A program made the translations under genes and the position numbers. DNA of 64,000 bases from Arthrospira sp. PCC 9108. Its GTDB lineage: Bacteria > Cyanobacteriota > Cyanobacteriia > Cyanobacteriales > Microcoleaceae. Position 1 is the first letter of the stretch. Every line of letters starts with the position of its first letter. Below the pieces are notes generated by a model. The model had not been told where the DNA came from, did no database searches, and saw only the letters and a list, made by a program, of their open reading frames with translations. The stretch is from NCBI GenBank assembly GCA_016745315.1, contig CP066886.1, positions 3,720,501 to 3,784,500 of the forward strand, given 5' to 3'. Shown here piece by piece: positions 25,625 through 35,779 of this stretch.

Positions 25625-28066
25625 TTAATCTTTGTATAAATCCACTACGATAGACAAGGGTCGACGGGGGGTTTTGACACGATTATCATGATCAGGAGTT
25701 CGCATGACATATCCTTTAGAATAATCAATATCATGCATCACTGGCTGACCATTGGTGTCATAATAGTGCAACCAATTGGCTTGACAGTTCCGCAGGGGTG
25801 ATAACTCAATCAGCGATCGCAGTCTCTCATAAGTCGGTAACCAAACATGACCTCCTGGAGTTACCCGTTTACGTTTAGCATCCCATTTTCCTCCCCCCTG
25901 AGGATCATAATAAGGTTCTCCTTCATCATTTTTCCAGCATCGATTAATCAAATAATCACATCTATAATCTGGAACTGAAATCCGAATAAACCCTCCAGAC
26001 TTCATCACTCGGTAAATCTCAGGAAAGGTCACAGCCAACAAATCGGAAGGTTCTATATGTTCTATAACATCCTCAGCTTGGAAACAGTCCACTACTTCAT
26101 CGGGAATGGGCATAAGTTTGGTTAAATCATGTTTAATGTGCCATTGATCAGAACGATAATAAGCCAGCCCTGTCCATCCATCCTCTTTGGCTTTGGGAGA
26201 CAGAGAATCAGCATAGAGGCGGATGGGACTTTGTTTGAAAATCCTAGCCCAATCTGAATCCGTGGATTTAAAATTCGGAGGTTTAACCCACCAGTCAGTT
26301 TGGCGTTGTGGATGAATTCTGCGATTATATTCCCAGTTTTGTAATAAATGATGAACGCGATGGTAATAAGGTCTTTGGGCATCATCTAACATTAGTATGC
26401 CGCCTGTTTTTAAGATTCTGATCGCTGTTTGAGCGCACCGAACTCGGTTGCGTCCATCCACTAAAATCAGATCAAAAGATTCGTCCTGAAAATCTTCACA
26501 GACTCCATAATAGGGAAGAGATATTAGTCTGAGGTCAACTGGGTTACAATTATCATAGTTATCTAAGTCCCGCTTCACCCTATCATACCATTCTCGATTA
26601 TGTTCTATCGAAACTACATTTTTGGTATAAGTTGAAAACCATACTGTAGAGCCACCACTTCCAAATTCTAAAACCCGAGCATGGGGATTTTGCTGCAAAA
26701 ATTGTTGCAAAAATTCAACGGCTCCATTCGCCAGTAAGGGAGGCTTGATTTGTGGTCTTTGGTTAAGCTGTATCATGGGTTTAAGGTTGTGATTATCTTG
26801 AGGTAAGTATCCAAATTCCTTCATTAAATCATAAATTTCAGGTCTTTGAGCTAATTTTTGGGTAACATAATCTTTCTTTTTAGGGTCTTTGTTCCAAACT
26901 CCAATTTTATCTTTTTCTAGGGGTTTAATCTCCTTGATTGATTTCAAATAATCAGGACTAATTGGCTGAAAATGTTGCCAACATTCAGAAAATGGCTTGT
27001 TAATATCAAATCCAAATTTAACTGCTATTTTTTCTTGGATGGCATTTGGGTTAGTTACCAAGTCTTCATATTTAATCCATAGGACTCGCTCATGTTCTTT
27101 AACTTTGTTTAGGATTAGAGCATTGTCAATCCATCGTTTCGGATCTTTAATCCAAGGCTCACCAGGCTTTGCTCCATGTTCGGAGACCAAGACATCTCTA
27201 GGATCGCGAATCATAAAAATAATAGCTGCATCCTCAAGATCTAAAAAATGGTCAGCTTGGACTTTTTTATGAGATAGTCCTTCAGGACTTGGAAAAGTAC
27301 CAAAAGTAATTTGATTCGGATTACTTTTATTGGGTATTGGTATATCTTGTGCTGTTAATACATGGCTATTTTTAAATCCTACACCGCATAAAAGCAACAT
27401 GAGTGTATTTCCAGAACGAGGACATCCCCGTATATAAACTCGCCGAATTGGAATGGATCTTGCAGACACTATTTTCCATAATTGATAAACTATATATTGA
27501 ATACTAGCAACTATTTCCTTCTCCCTATTAGAAGTTGGTTTAAGTGTATCGAACTGATCCATCAACTGCTTAACTTGGATTTTAACTCTCCATAACTTAT
27601 CTTGATTTTCTTTCAGGCTTATTCTAGTTTGGAAAAGCTTTTCTTGATTTTTTTCTAAAATTGCTTCTGTTCTATAAAGCTGATTTTGAGATTCAGCCAG
27701 CACCATTTTCATTTGACTTATACAAGCCTGAGAATGAACGGCAATAGCTATAATCTCCTGTGATAATTGATCATCTTGATCTATACCTTTGACATTAGCT
27801 AAATCTAATGTGCTGGAATTAAAGCTAGACATTGCTGTTAATTCCTTTTTAATTTGAGATAAACGATTTTCCATTCTTTCGATTTTTTCCATTTTAGGTA
27901 TTCCATTAATTGTCAATGATTTTAATTTATGAAGATTATCAGCCTTTATATCTAATGTTATGGGCTGATTAGTAATTAACGAACTAAACGAACTATTGGT
28001 TATTAATTTATCTTGTTTTTTTGCTGTAATAATTATAAACTTGTATGTCAACTGAGTTATATTCAT
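25625..28066 (-). CDS. Sulfotransferase with two methyltransferase-like domains
   Basis: About 813 residues from ATG 28066. This start overlaps the upstream gene by 59 bases; ATG 27892 (MEKIERMENRL) is the other candidate. An N-terminal coiled coil covers about 60-190. The sulfotransferase domain has the PAPS 5'-phosphate loop RGCPRSGNTLMLLL and the 3'-phosphate motif IRDPRDVLVSEHG. Next is a methyltransferase-like domain (VLEFGSGGSTVWFSTY, then FDLILVDGRNR), and last a second one (DCFQAEDVIEHIEPSDLL, then GGFIRISVPDYRCD), ending in RRPLSIVVDLYKD. Such triple fusions are unusual; the enzyme could sulfate and methylate the same glycan. Middle gene of the minus-strand run. Confidence 0.8.
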   Translation of the reverse strand: MNITQLTYKFIIITAKKQDKLITNSSFSSLITNQPITLDIKADNLHKLKSLTINGIPKMEKIERMENRLSQIKKELTAMSSFNSSTLDLANVKGIDQDDQLSQEIIAIAVHSQACISQMKMVLAESQNQLYRTEAILEKNQEKLFQTRISLKENQDKLWRVKIQVKQLMDQFDTLKPTSNREKEIVASIQYIVYQLWKIVSARSIPIRRVYIRGCPRSGNTLMLLLCGVGFKNSHVLTAQDIPIPNKSNPNQITFGTFPSPEGLSHKKVQADHFLDLEDAAIIFMIRDPRDVLVSEHGAKPGEPWIKDPKRWIDNALILNKVKEHERVLWIKYEDLVTNPNAIQEKIAVKFGFDINKPFSECWQHFQPISPDYLKSIKEIKPLEKDKIGVWNKDPKKKDYVTQKLAQRPEIYDLMKEFGYLPQDNHNLKPMIQLNQRPQIKPPLLANGAVEFLQQFLQQNPHARVLEFGSGGSTVWFSTYTKNVVSIEHNREWYDRVKRDLDNYDNCNPVDLRLISLPYYGVCEDFQDESFDLILVDGRNRVRCAQTAIRILKTGGILMLDDAQRPYYHRVHHLLQNWEYNRRIHPQRQTDWWVKPPNFKSTDSDWARIFKQSPIRLYADSLSPKAKEDGWTGLAYYRSDQWHIKHDLTKLMPIPDEVVDCFQAEDVIEHIEPSDLLAVTFPEIYRVMKSGGFIRISVPDYRCDYLINRCWKNDEGEPYYDPQGGGKWDAKRKRVTPGGHVWLPTYERLRSLIELSPLRNCQANWLHYYDTNGQPVMHDIDYSKGYVMRTPDHDNRVKTPRRPLSIVVDLYKD

Positions 28067-29117
28067 GACAAAATTCCACAAATTCTGAGTTACTAAGTAA
28101 CTCGTTTTTGGATATTGCTGGCATCACATTTTTGTTTTCCATATGTATTTCTGGGTTTATATTCAAGCCAATCAAATTTATATAGTCGCTAATAAATTGA
28201 AAATAGTTTTCGGTAATGCCTACTAAATCGAAATCTCTCAAGATATCAATAATTTCAGCAGGTTTCAAATCTTGATTGAGTTGAAAGTATCGAGATTGAT
28301 TATTTGCAAATATACCTCTATAGTCACATAAAACTTGGATGATATCTTCAGTATTATGAAGATTTTTGTGTCTAATATCTAATGACATTTTTCTAATTTC
28401 TTGTGGATGATTTTTGAAAAACTCAGATTCTACGTCATTGCTAATATAAATTACCCAATTTAAGTGAGATATTAGTTGCTCAATGGGGTCCATCAGGATG
28501 GTTACAAGATAGTAATCTTTACGGTCAAAATTTTGGTTAAAATCTTGCAGTCTTAAGTGACCTGAAATAAAGTCAAAAGTTTTCAATTTATTTAAATTAT
28601 GAAAACTGTCTCTATTTTTGTAATTTTCACAATGTTCTTCTCCACATAAATGAGTTCTCAAAAAATGATTAAAGGAAGTACCTGCAGTTTTCGCAACGTG
28701 AATAAAAAATGTTTTTTTCACCGATTTATGCTCATAATGATTGACATCAAGCATGACAACTGGAACTCTGGTATGGTTTTCCAGGACGACTTGTAGACAA
28801 AAATTTTGACTTCCCAATAAATTTTTTTTTAAATCTAGCTCAAATTCAAAACCACTAGATTGATAATTACTGATATCTGGATAATATTCAGCAACTTTTG
28901 GTCGATGAATATTGACATGGCTTTGTGCAACAATTTGTTGTTCTTTTACCATTTCAACTGCAACAGCAGGCATTTTTTTTCCCAAAACCCACCCACATAC
29001 ATTGATTGTATTACTGAAAGCCACTAGATTTGATTTGGGGGAGTCAAGTACAAATCCTAAGATCAAATGATTATCGTATTTCAACTGATGGACATGGATA
29101 TTTGTAGCTATAGTCAT
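28008..29117 (-). CDS. Sulfotransferase (family 2-like) with accessory N-terminal domain
   Basis: 369 residues from ATG 29117. Residues about 30-110 form a small domain (INVCGWVLGKKMPA...YYPDISNYQSSGFEF) that matches the C-terminus of the giant GT2 protein. The sulfotransferase domain begins with KTFFIHVAKTAGTSFNHFLR, the PAPS-binding loop of Sulfotransfer_2 enzymes. The usual RDP-x-R motif appears as MDPIEQLISHL, so the Arg that contacts the 3'-phosphate is replaced by Met; activity may be reduced or the motif shifted. The stop overlaps the next gene. Probable role: O-sulfation of a surface polysaccharide. Confidence 0.78.
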   Translation of the reverse strand: MTIATNIHVHQLKYDNHLILGFVLDSPKSNLVAFSNTINVCGWVLGKKMPAVAVEMVKEQQIVAQSHVNIHRPKVAEYYPDISNYQSSGFEFELDLKKNLLGSQNFCLQVVLENHTRVPVVMLDVNHYEHKSVKKTFFIHVAKTAGTSFNHFLRTHLCGEEHCENYKNRDSFHNLNKLKTFDFISGHLRLQDFNQNFDRKDYYLVTILMDPIEQLISHLNWVIYISNDVESEFFKNHPQEIRKMSLDIRHKNLHNTEDIIQVLCDYRGIFANNQSRYFQLNQDLKPAEIIDILRDFDLVGITENYFQFISDYINLIGLNINPEIHMENKNVMPAISKNELLSNSEFVEFCHEYNSVDIQVYNYYSKKTR

Positions 29118-29161
29118 AGTCACATTATGTTAGATATTTTGACCAACAAGGGATGAGAACC

Positions 29162-31309
29162 TTACTTCTGTGTCACTAAAGACTTGACAGCGATCGCACG
29201 TTTGATAAGTTGTTTCCATGGTTCAGAACTCGTTAGAGAAGCTGTGTCAAACGGAACCCCCTTTTCCTTAGCAAACTGGCTGAAATTCTCCAGCCAATGA
29301 CTGAGAGTTTCGGTTTTTGACTGGGGGGAATATTTAACAGATCGCTGTAAACATTGAGCCATTGTCTCCAAATCTCCTACCTGATAAGCACACCAAGCAT
29401 CCCAGACAAAAAGCTGATATTTCCGTTCCTCACTCTGTTCACCAGCCGAATTAGCAACTATTTTATAAAACTGTAACTTTTCAGCTTCTAATTGTGCCTT
29501 ATTCAGTGCTTTTTGCGACCGTTGTAACTCCTCTTGGGTTTGCTGTAGTTGATGTTGAGATGATTTTAACTCCTGTTCAGTACCCTGCAATTTAGCCTGA
29601 TACTGAGCGATCGCTTTTTCCATCTCATTTTCCTGTTCAATTGATTTTTCCAAAAGTCGTTCCCACTCTTCCAGTTGATTCTTATACTGGGTTTTTTGTT
29701 GCTGACTTTCAGCTAAATACAATTGACATATCTCCAAGTTCCCTTGAGTTTGATGTAATTGTATCAGAGTTCGCTGATGATTTTTCTCAACCTGGTTAAG
29801 TTTAACCAGAGACTGACTCAATTGGATCTCAGTTTTCTCCAGTTGTGGCTCAAGTCGTTCTAATTCTGCTAGATACTTATGTTGTTGAAACTCCGCATAT
29901 TCTAGTTTACCTTGGGTATCATGAAGTTGAGCAATAGTTCGGACTCGGGTTTTGTTCCCTTGTTCCAGTTTTAGCCTTGATTGACTCAACATCATCTCAG
30001 TTTTCATCAGCCGAGACTCAGACTCATTTAGTTGAGACTGTAGTTGATGTTTGTGGCTTAAAATTTCTCGGTTTTGTTGCTCCGACTGTTCCAGTTCTTC
30101 CTGCGTATGGTGTAACTGGGATTGATATTTCATCACATCCCATTGAGTTTGACTTAACTGTGATTTGGCTTGATCGAGTTCTTCCTGAACTTGGCTAAAC
30201 TGCGATCGCAATACTGTCAATTGACTGTGAGACTCCTGTAAAATCGACTCAGTTTTTTGCAGTTGGGTGTGAGTTTTTTCTAAAATCTCTTCCGTTTGTT
30301 CCAACTGAGACCTTAACTGTTCTACAATCGACTCTGTTTGCTGTAGCTGAGACCTAGTTTCTTCCAATTCATCGCGAGTTGGGTTTAACTGAGACAGAGT
30401 TTCTTCCAGTTTAGCTTGAGTCCCTTCTAACTCAACCCGGAGAGACTTATTTTCGGCTGCGGACAGTCGATAATTCGCCCAATCTCTGAAGGCCCAAGCC
30501 ATATAGGGAGAAGACTTAATCTGATTACTCCATGATAAATCTGGAGTTTGATTAGGATGCCATCCCCGACTCTCTAGTTCCTGATACATTTCTATGGCTT
30601 CAGGAAAATAATAATCGATTAAGCTGGGACGTTGACCATCTTCTGAACTATTCGTTTGCAGTAGGGAGGCATCATAAACAGCCGGAGAAGGATTAGTTAA
30701 ATTTATCCCAAATTTATGATTGATTTCTGCTACATATTTATCTTGATATTTAACAATCGTTTCAATATTTGCCAACAAACACTTATCACCATATTTATTA
30801 TAAAAGTCTAATACATTCTGATTATAAAATACCCAATATTTAACTGCTAATTCTGGTTGATTTCTAAAAATTTCATCTCCTCGGCGGTACAGAGAATCTA
30901 TCACATCCCAGGGAGAACGGTAAATCAACAGAAACCTAGCATCAGGTAATAACTCCGCCCAAAAATCTAAAAATAGCGTCGTCCGAGGTTCTTTCCATCC
31001 CCAAATATGACTCAGAGAATTTTTGTCGACAATGGCATTAGCTCGGTCGATAAACTCTTCGGGAACATCTAGGTTATCTTGTAATGTCCAACCATCTACA
31101 TTAACACCCTGCGATCGCAATAAATCTAGGTGAAATTCAAAAAAATCAATATTCTCAAAGTAGCCTTTGGGGTTAAACTCGGTTCCCTGCATTAGCCGAC
31201 GACCAATGTGCAACCCAGCACTTTGCAATAATGAAGCGGTCAAGGATGTACCTGAACGGTGCATTCCTGTCATAATTAAAACCTGGGATTCGCTCTTTTT
31301 ATCTGGCAT
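29162..31309 (-). CDS. Sulfotransferase with long coiled coil
   Basis: 715 residues. The first 270 contain a sulfotransferase fold: LIMTGMHRSGTSLTASLLQ (PAPS 5' loop) and LLIYRSPWDVIDSLYRRGD (3'-phosphate motif). Residues about 285-600 are a continuous heptad-rich coiled coil of repeated LEETRSQLQQTES-like segments. The last 110 residues form a helical domain (YQLFVWDAWCAYQVGDLETM) resembling a TPR-like cap. Large coiled coils are seen in cyanobacterial surface-glycan sulfotransferases, perhaps to dock the enzyme in a complex. It is 44 bases upstream of the next sulfotransferase gene. Confidence 0.85.
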   Translation of the reverse strand: MPDKKSESQVLIMTGMHRSGTSLTASLLQSAGLHIGRRLMQGTEFNPKGYFENIDFFEFHLDLLRSQGVNVDGWTLQDNLDVPEEFIDRANAIVDKNSLSHIWGWKEPRTTLFLDFWAELLPDARFLLIYRSPWDVIDSLYRRGDEIFRNQPELAVKYWVFYNQNVLDFYNKYGDKCLLANIETIVKYQDKYVAEINHKFGINLTNPSPAVYDASLLQTNSSEDGQRPSLIDYYFPEAIEMYQELESRGWHPNQTPDLSWSNQIKSSPYMAWAFRDWANYRLSAAENKSLRVELEGTQAKLEETLSQLNPTRDELEETRSQLQQTESIVEQLRSQLEQTEEILEKTHTQLQKTESILQESHSQLTVLRSQFSQVQEELDQAKSQLSQTQWDVMKYQSQLHHTQEELEQSEQQNREILSHKHQLQSQLNESESRLMKTEMMLSQSRLKLEQGNKTRVRTIAQLHDTQGKLEYAEFQQHKYLAELERLEPQLEKTEIQLSQSLVKLNQVEKNHQRTLIQLHQTQGNLEICQLYLAESQQQKTQYKNQLEEWERLLEKSIEQENEMEKAIAQYQAKLQGTEQELKSSQHQLQQTQEELQRSQKALNKAQLEAEKLQFYKIVANSAGEQSEERKYQLFVWDAWCAYQVGDLETMAQCLQRSVKYSPQSKTETLSHWLENFSQFAKEKGVPFDTASLTSSEPWKQLIKRAIAVKSLVTQK

Positions 31310-31425
31310 GGTATAAATGTCGGTTTATCTTTAGTTTATAAGTGAATGGCAAATATAGCGTTTATTAAGGTTCATAACTGACTAGCTACCAACCCGGACA
31401 GCCTAGCCCGCCAGTCCGTGGGAGT

Positions 31426-32516
31426 TTACCATAAATCATCGAGATGGTTCAGGATTTCCATAAATGCTGTCCGTTCTTTGATTAAACCATGTTCAGCGAC
31501 CGTTTGAAAGGCTGCTTTTTTGACCAGAGACTTCCGCACCTCAGAAAAGACGATCGCCTCTTTGATGGCTTCTAACAGCCCTTCCACAGTATACTTGGGT
31601 CGCAGACAATTGTAACCAGGAAAACAGAAACACCGATTCCCAATACAATCTGGACAGATAGTTAGTGTCCCCATGGCCATAGCTTCCAGGGCGGGAAGGT
31701 AAAATCCCTCTCCCTCTTCGCGGTTAGGCAGGAGTATCGTCATTTTAGCACGGTTGAGGTACTGTAGATAATCCCTTCTGGGAATTAGGGATGTCAGTAG
31801 TTGCACCCCATAGCCCATTCCTGCTAACCTTTGTTGTAACTGTTCGCCTAGTTCCGGTTGTTTCAGGGCCGAAATCAGGATTTCGATATCCCGTTGGGGG
31901 TCGGGTCGGGGTTCGGGGAAACTACTGGTATCTAAGCCATTGGGGATAATAAACACGGGTCCATTGACCTGACGTGATTCTGCCAGATAGGTTCCTACTT
32001 CTGGGCTGACACAAATGCGGATCGCTTTATGGTTGAGAAACTGATAGCGGGGATTATCTGGGTAGACGTGCCGGATGTGCTGAATTAGATTAATAATTGG
32101 TATGGGGGAGTTGTGGCGCTGGGTGGCTGGTAAAAATTCCCAGTCCATACCGTCCATAAAGATAATTTGGGGATCTGATAGCGGTTTAGATAAAATTAGT
32201 TCCTTGTCAATATTGAACCAGGGGTTATTAGCATCGATCGCACTTTCGGGAGAAAAATAAATCTGGGGTAGGTAGTCCGGGGAATCGAGAATATGATTAA
32301 AATAATCCCAGACCTTTAAATGACCTCCGGTTAGTCCCCATAATCTCGATAAAATAAAATAGATTTTCGCTGTGGTGAGCTAGGTGGTATAATTGCGGGC
32401 GATGGACTACCCTGGGCTGGTAACTTTTCCATCTGCTCAGAGATTTGTTCTAGCCAGGACTGCGATCGCTCTAACTCAGAGTCGATTTGCTCTAATTTTT
32501 GGCGGTCAAATTCCAT
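31426..32516 (-). pseudogene. GT4-type glycosyltransferase with 5' frameshift
   Basis: The 5' frame starts at ATG 32516 with a helix LEQIDSELERSQSWLEQISEQ and ends RKSILFYRDYGD. The GT continues one frame over with LSRLWGLTGGHLKVWDYFN, the normal N-terminal sugar-binding loop after ILFY. Joining them needs a net change of one base near 32340-32355; a lost TTAT in the TTTTATTTTAT run is the simplest explanation. The C-terminal domain has IPNGLDTSSFPEP, and EGEGFYLPALEAMAMGT, which is the GT4 donor site. About 364 residues if restored. It heads the minus-strand run and diverges from the TPR gene at 32665. Confidence 0.8.
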
Positions 32517-32664
32517 AAATTATGTACAATTGGGAGGGATGGCTCGATTCAGTAGGGGGATGGGAACATCTAATTAAACTCTGGGTCAGTCTCTAGGGCG
32601 GGTCATAACCAACAAATATCAATCATCTGTTCTTCCATATCAAAATATAGTAAAGAAACCGAAC

Positions 32665-34483
32665 ATGAGCGTCACTTCCTTCGACACAGCCAATCAACTC
32701 CTAAGAAAAGGTCAGCTAGACGAGGCGATCGCATCCTATAATCAGGCGATCGCAGAAAGTCCCCAATCGGCTTGGTATTATCATAACTTGGGGGAAGCCC
32801 TCAGCCAACAGGGAAAAATAGACGAAGCTATTGCAGCCTATCGTCAAGCTACCGAACTTAACCCTAATTCTGCCTGGTCTTATGATAATCTGGGAACCCT
32901 CCTAAATCAACAGGGTAACTTACCAGAAGCCGTTAGTTGTTTCCGCAAGGCTATTGAACTTGACCCAGATTTCTCCGAATTTTACCACAATTTAGCCCTA
33001 GTGCTGATTAAAGAAGGCCGCCTAGAGGAGGCGGTTTCCCTATTACAAAAAGCCATTGAGTTAAAAGCCGACGATGCCGAATTATACCACAGCTTGGGTA
33101 AAGCCTACCAGCAACAACAGCAATATTCGGAAGCAGTTACAGCCTATCGTCAGGGGTTAGAATTAAACCCTTATTGGTCCGACTGTTATCTGAGTTTAGG
33201 TCAAACTTTGGAGGCTTTAGGAGAAACCGAAGAGGCGATCGCCTCCTATCGTCGCTCCTACGAACTTAATCCTAGCCTATCAGAAGCCCTGCCCAAATTG
33301 CAAACAGTCCTAGAGTCCCAAGGACGCTGGGAGGAATTAGCCACCCTCTACCGTCGCTGTTGTATTGTTGATCCTAACTCAGCCACCAGTCATAAATACC
33401 AGGGGACCGCTTTAGCCAATAGTGGAAAGCTATCAGAGGCGGCGGAGAGTTATCAGAAAGCCTTAGAGTTAGACCCGAATTTGGTAGAAATTCTGCAACC
33501 CCTAGGACAGGTTTTAACCCAATTAAATCAATGGGAAGCCGCCGTTGACATATTCCAAAAAGCCACCCAAGTCGATCCTAACTCCGCTTCATTCTACCAT
33601 CAATTGGGGCAGGCTTTAGCTAAATGCGATCGCCTCTTAGAAGCACTCGCCGCCTATAAACGGGCTTCAGAATTGCATCCCACTTCCACCCCAGTCCTGT
33701 TTGATTTAGGTCAGGCCTTGACTAAACTTTACCATTGGTCCGAGGCGATCGCCACCTATCAAAAAGCCTTATATCTTAATCCCCCCAACCAGGCTGAAAT
33801 TCAAACCCATCTACAGGAAGTCCAGGACAAACAGCGCCACCTAGACGAGGAAATCGCCGCCTATAGCGACAGCCATGAGTTTCATCCTAATTCTAGCGAA
33901 TCCTACGAAAAATTCGCACAGTTTCTCAGAAGCAAGGGAAAAATTGAAGATGCGATCATAGGATTTCACCAAGCCTGTATTCTCAATCCTCAGTCAGCCG
34001 TAGCCCATCATCAACTAGGTTATACCCTCGCTCGTGGTCAACGCTGGGATGAGGCAATTCTAGCTTATCAGAAGGCGGCCGAACTTAATCCCTACTCTCC
34101 CCATGTGCAATATCACCTGGGAGAAGCCTTGGTTGAGGAAGGACGGTTAGACGAAGCGATCGCTCATTTTAAACAGTCCATCACCATTGACCCAGAATTT
34201 GAAGAGGGTTATGATGCTCTCAGGCAGGCGATCGCAAAAAAAAAAGGTAGCCTCTAAAACCGATCCGATTTCTCATTATCGGCATTTACTCCAAGCCAGT
34301 CCCAACAACCCTGATCTACATCAGGAGTTGGGACAGCTTTTGCATAGCCAGGGTCAAACCCAATTAGCGATCGCCCATTATCAAAAAGCCATAGACCTTC
34401 AGCCAGGACCCGTTCACCTGTGGTTTTATCGCAATTTGGGAGAAGCCATGTTAACTACTGATCAACATTTTAGGCTACCTTAG
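32665..34483 (+). pseudogene. TPR protein, frame broken at A10
   Basis: A TPR solenoid of about 16 units (AWYYHNLGEALSQQGKIDEA and similar). The frame ends at 34257 just after an A10 tract (34236-34245). With one A fewer it continues VASKTDPISHYRHLLQASPN to 34483, adding two further TPRs for about 605 residues in all. No catalytic domain is visible in either part, so the protein may be a scaffold, or the tail of a once larger TPR-transferase. First codon ATG 32665 is preceded by AAAGAAACCG. It diverges from the GT4 pseudogene. Confidence 0.8.
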
Positions 34484-34495
34484 CCAGAGTTTCCC

Positions 34496-34969
34496 ATGCA
34501 GCCAACCTACACCACCCATAGTCATTGGATGCAACAGGCCTTAAAACTAGGCGCAGCAGCCGGAGAAGCCGGAGAAGTCCCCGTTGGTGCCCTCATTGTC
34601 AATCAACAGGGAAAACTCATTGCCCAGGGAGAAAATCGCCGAGAACGCGATCCGGACCCCACCGCCCATGCTGAAATTATAGCATTGCGCCAAGCCAGTC
34701 AGATATTAGGAGATTGGCATTTAAACACCTGCACCCTATATGTCACCCTAGAACCCTGTCCCATGTGTGCAGGAGCCATTCTCCAAGCTAGGATAGGTTT
34801 ATTGGTCTATGGTGTCGATGACCCCAAAACTGGCAGCATTCGCACCGTTTGCAATCTTCCAGACAGTCCCGCCTCCTATCATCGTCTCCCTGTCCTTGGG
34901 GGTATTCTCGAATCATCCTGTCGCCAACAACTGCAATCCTGGTTTGCTCAACATCGCGCTAATATGTAA
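34496..34969 (+). CDS. tadA: tRNA-specific adenosine deaminase
   Basis: 157 residues of the cytidine/adenosine deaminase fold with the zinc motif HAEIIAL (about 62-68) and PCPMCAGA (about 92-99), as in TadA. It converts A34 to inosine in tRNA-Arg(ACG), and the deaminase is essential in most bacteria. Length matches the family. It starts 12 bases after the frameshifted TPR gene and has no relation to the glycan genes. Confidence 0.95.
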   Translation: MQPTYTTHSHWMQQALKLGAAAGEAGEVPVGALIVNQQGKLIAQGENRRERDPDPTAHAEIIALRQASQILGDWHLNTCTLYVTLEPCPMCAGAILQARIGLLVYGVDDPKTGSIRTVCNLPDSPASYHRLPVLGGILESSCRQQLQSWFAQHRANM

Positions 34970-35063
34970 CCATTGAGACAATCTAATAACTGTCATCCTC
35001 TCCCATGACAGCAGGGGGTTAGAGGATTTACCTTAGACTTATAGAGTTTAGAAATCACAAATC

Positions 35064-35774
35064 ATGATCATGGTAACAGTTGAATCGATTAAACCCTTGT
35101 CTAATTCACCTCCATCTACCCAGACTAAATCCTCTGATGTCGCACATTGGTTAACTTCTATCGTTTATCCCCTGGGACGCTATGGGGTTCTTCCCTTCTA
35201 TTTTAAAAAAATTACCGTCACCGGACAGGAGAATTTACCCAAAGACAGTCCCCTAATTTTAGCACCCACCCATAGATCCCGTTGGGATGCTTTTATTGTA
35301 CCATTTGCAGCAGGTCCTTATGTCACCGGACGAGATTGCCGGTTTATGGTAACTGCTGATGAAATGAAAGGACTGCAAGGGTGGTTTATTCGCCAAATTG
35401 GAGGGTTTGCGGTTAATCAAAAACATCCGGCGATCGCCAGTCTTCGATATGGCGTTGATTTACTACGTCAGGGAGAAATGTTAGTCATTTTTCCAGAAGC
35501 TGGCATTTTTAGGGATAATCAAATTCACCCCCTCAAAGCCGGATTAGGTCGTTTGGCAATTCAGGCTGAATCACACTATCCTAATTTAGGAGTTAAGATT
35601 GTGCCTATATCTATCCATTACAGTCCCAATATTCCCCATTGGCGGTCTGAGGTTAACGTCACAATTGGGAAACCCCTAGAAGTCAAAGAATATGCCACCG
35701 GTTCAGCCAAAAAAGAATCTATCAGGTTGATGTCAGACTTAAATCAGGGTTTAATCGATATTGATAGTTTCTAG
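35064..35774 (+). CDS. plsC: 1-acyl-sn-glycerol-3-phosphate acyltransferase
   Basis: 236 residues. The PlsC motif I is PTHRSRWDAF (the HxxxxD-like core is HRSRWD), followed by FPEAGIFRDNQI for motif III and VPISIHYSPN near the end. It makes phosphatidic acid from lysophosphatidic acid at the membrane. The 40-residue N-terminal extension is rich in Ser/Thr. It may start at ATG 35064 or the second ATG (35070). The next gene follows after 5 bases, suggesting a two-gene unit. Confidence 0.9.
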   Translation: MIMVTVESIKPLSNSPPSTQTKSSDVAHWLTSIVYPLGRYGVLPFYFKKITVTGQENLPKDSPLILAPTHRSRWDAFIVPFAAGPYVTGRDCRFMVTADEMKGLQGWFIRQIGGFAVNQKHPAIASLRYGVDLLRQGEMLVIFPEAGIFRDNQIHPLKAGLGRLAIQAESHYPNLGVKIVPISIHYSPNIPHWRSEVNVTIGKPLEVKEYATGSAKKESIRLMSDLNQGLIDIDSF

Positions 35775-35779
35775 TATAT

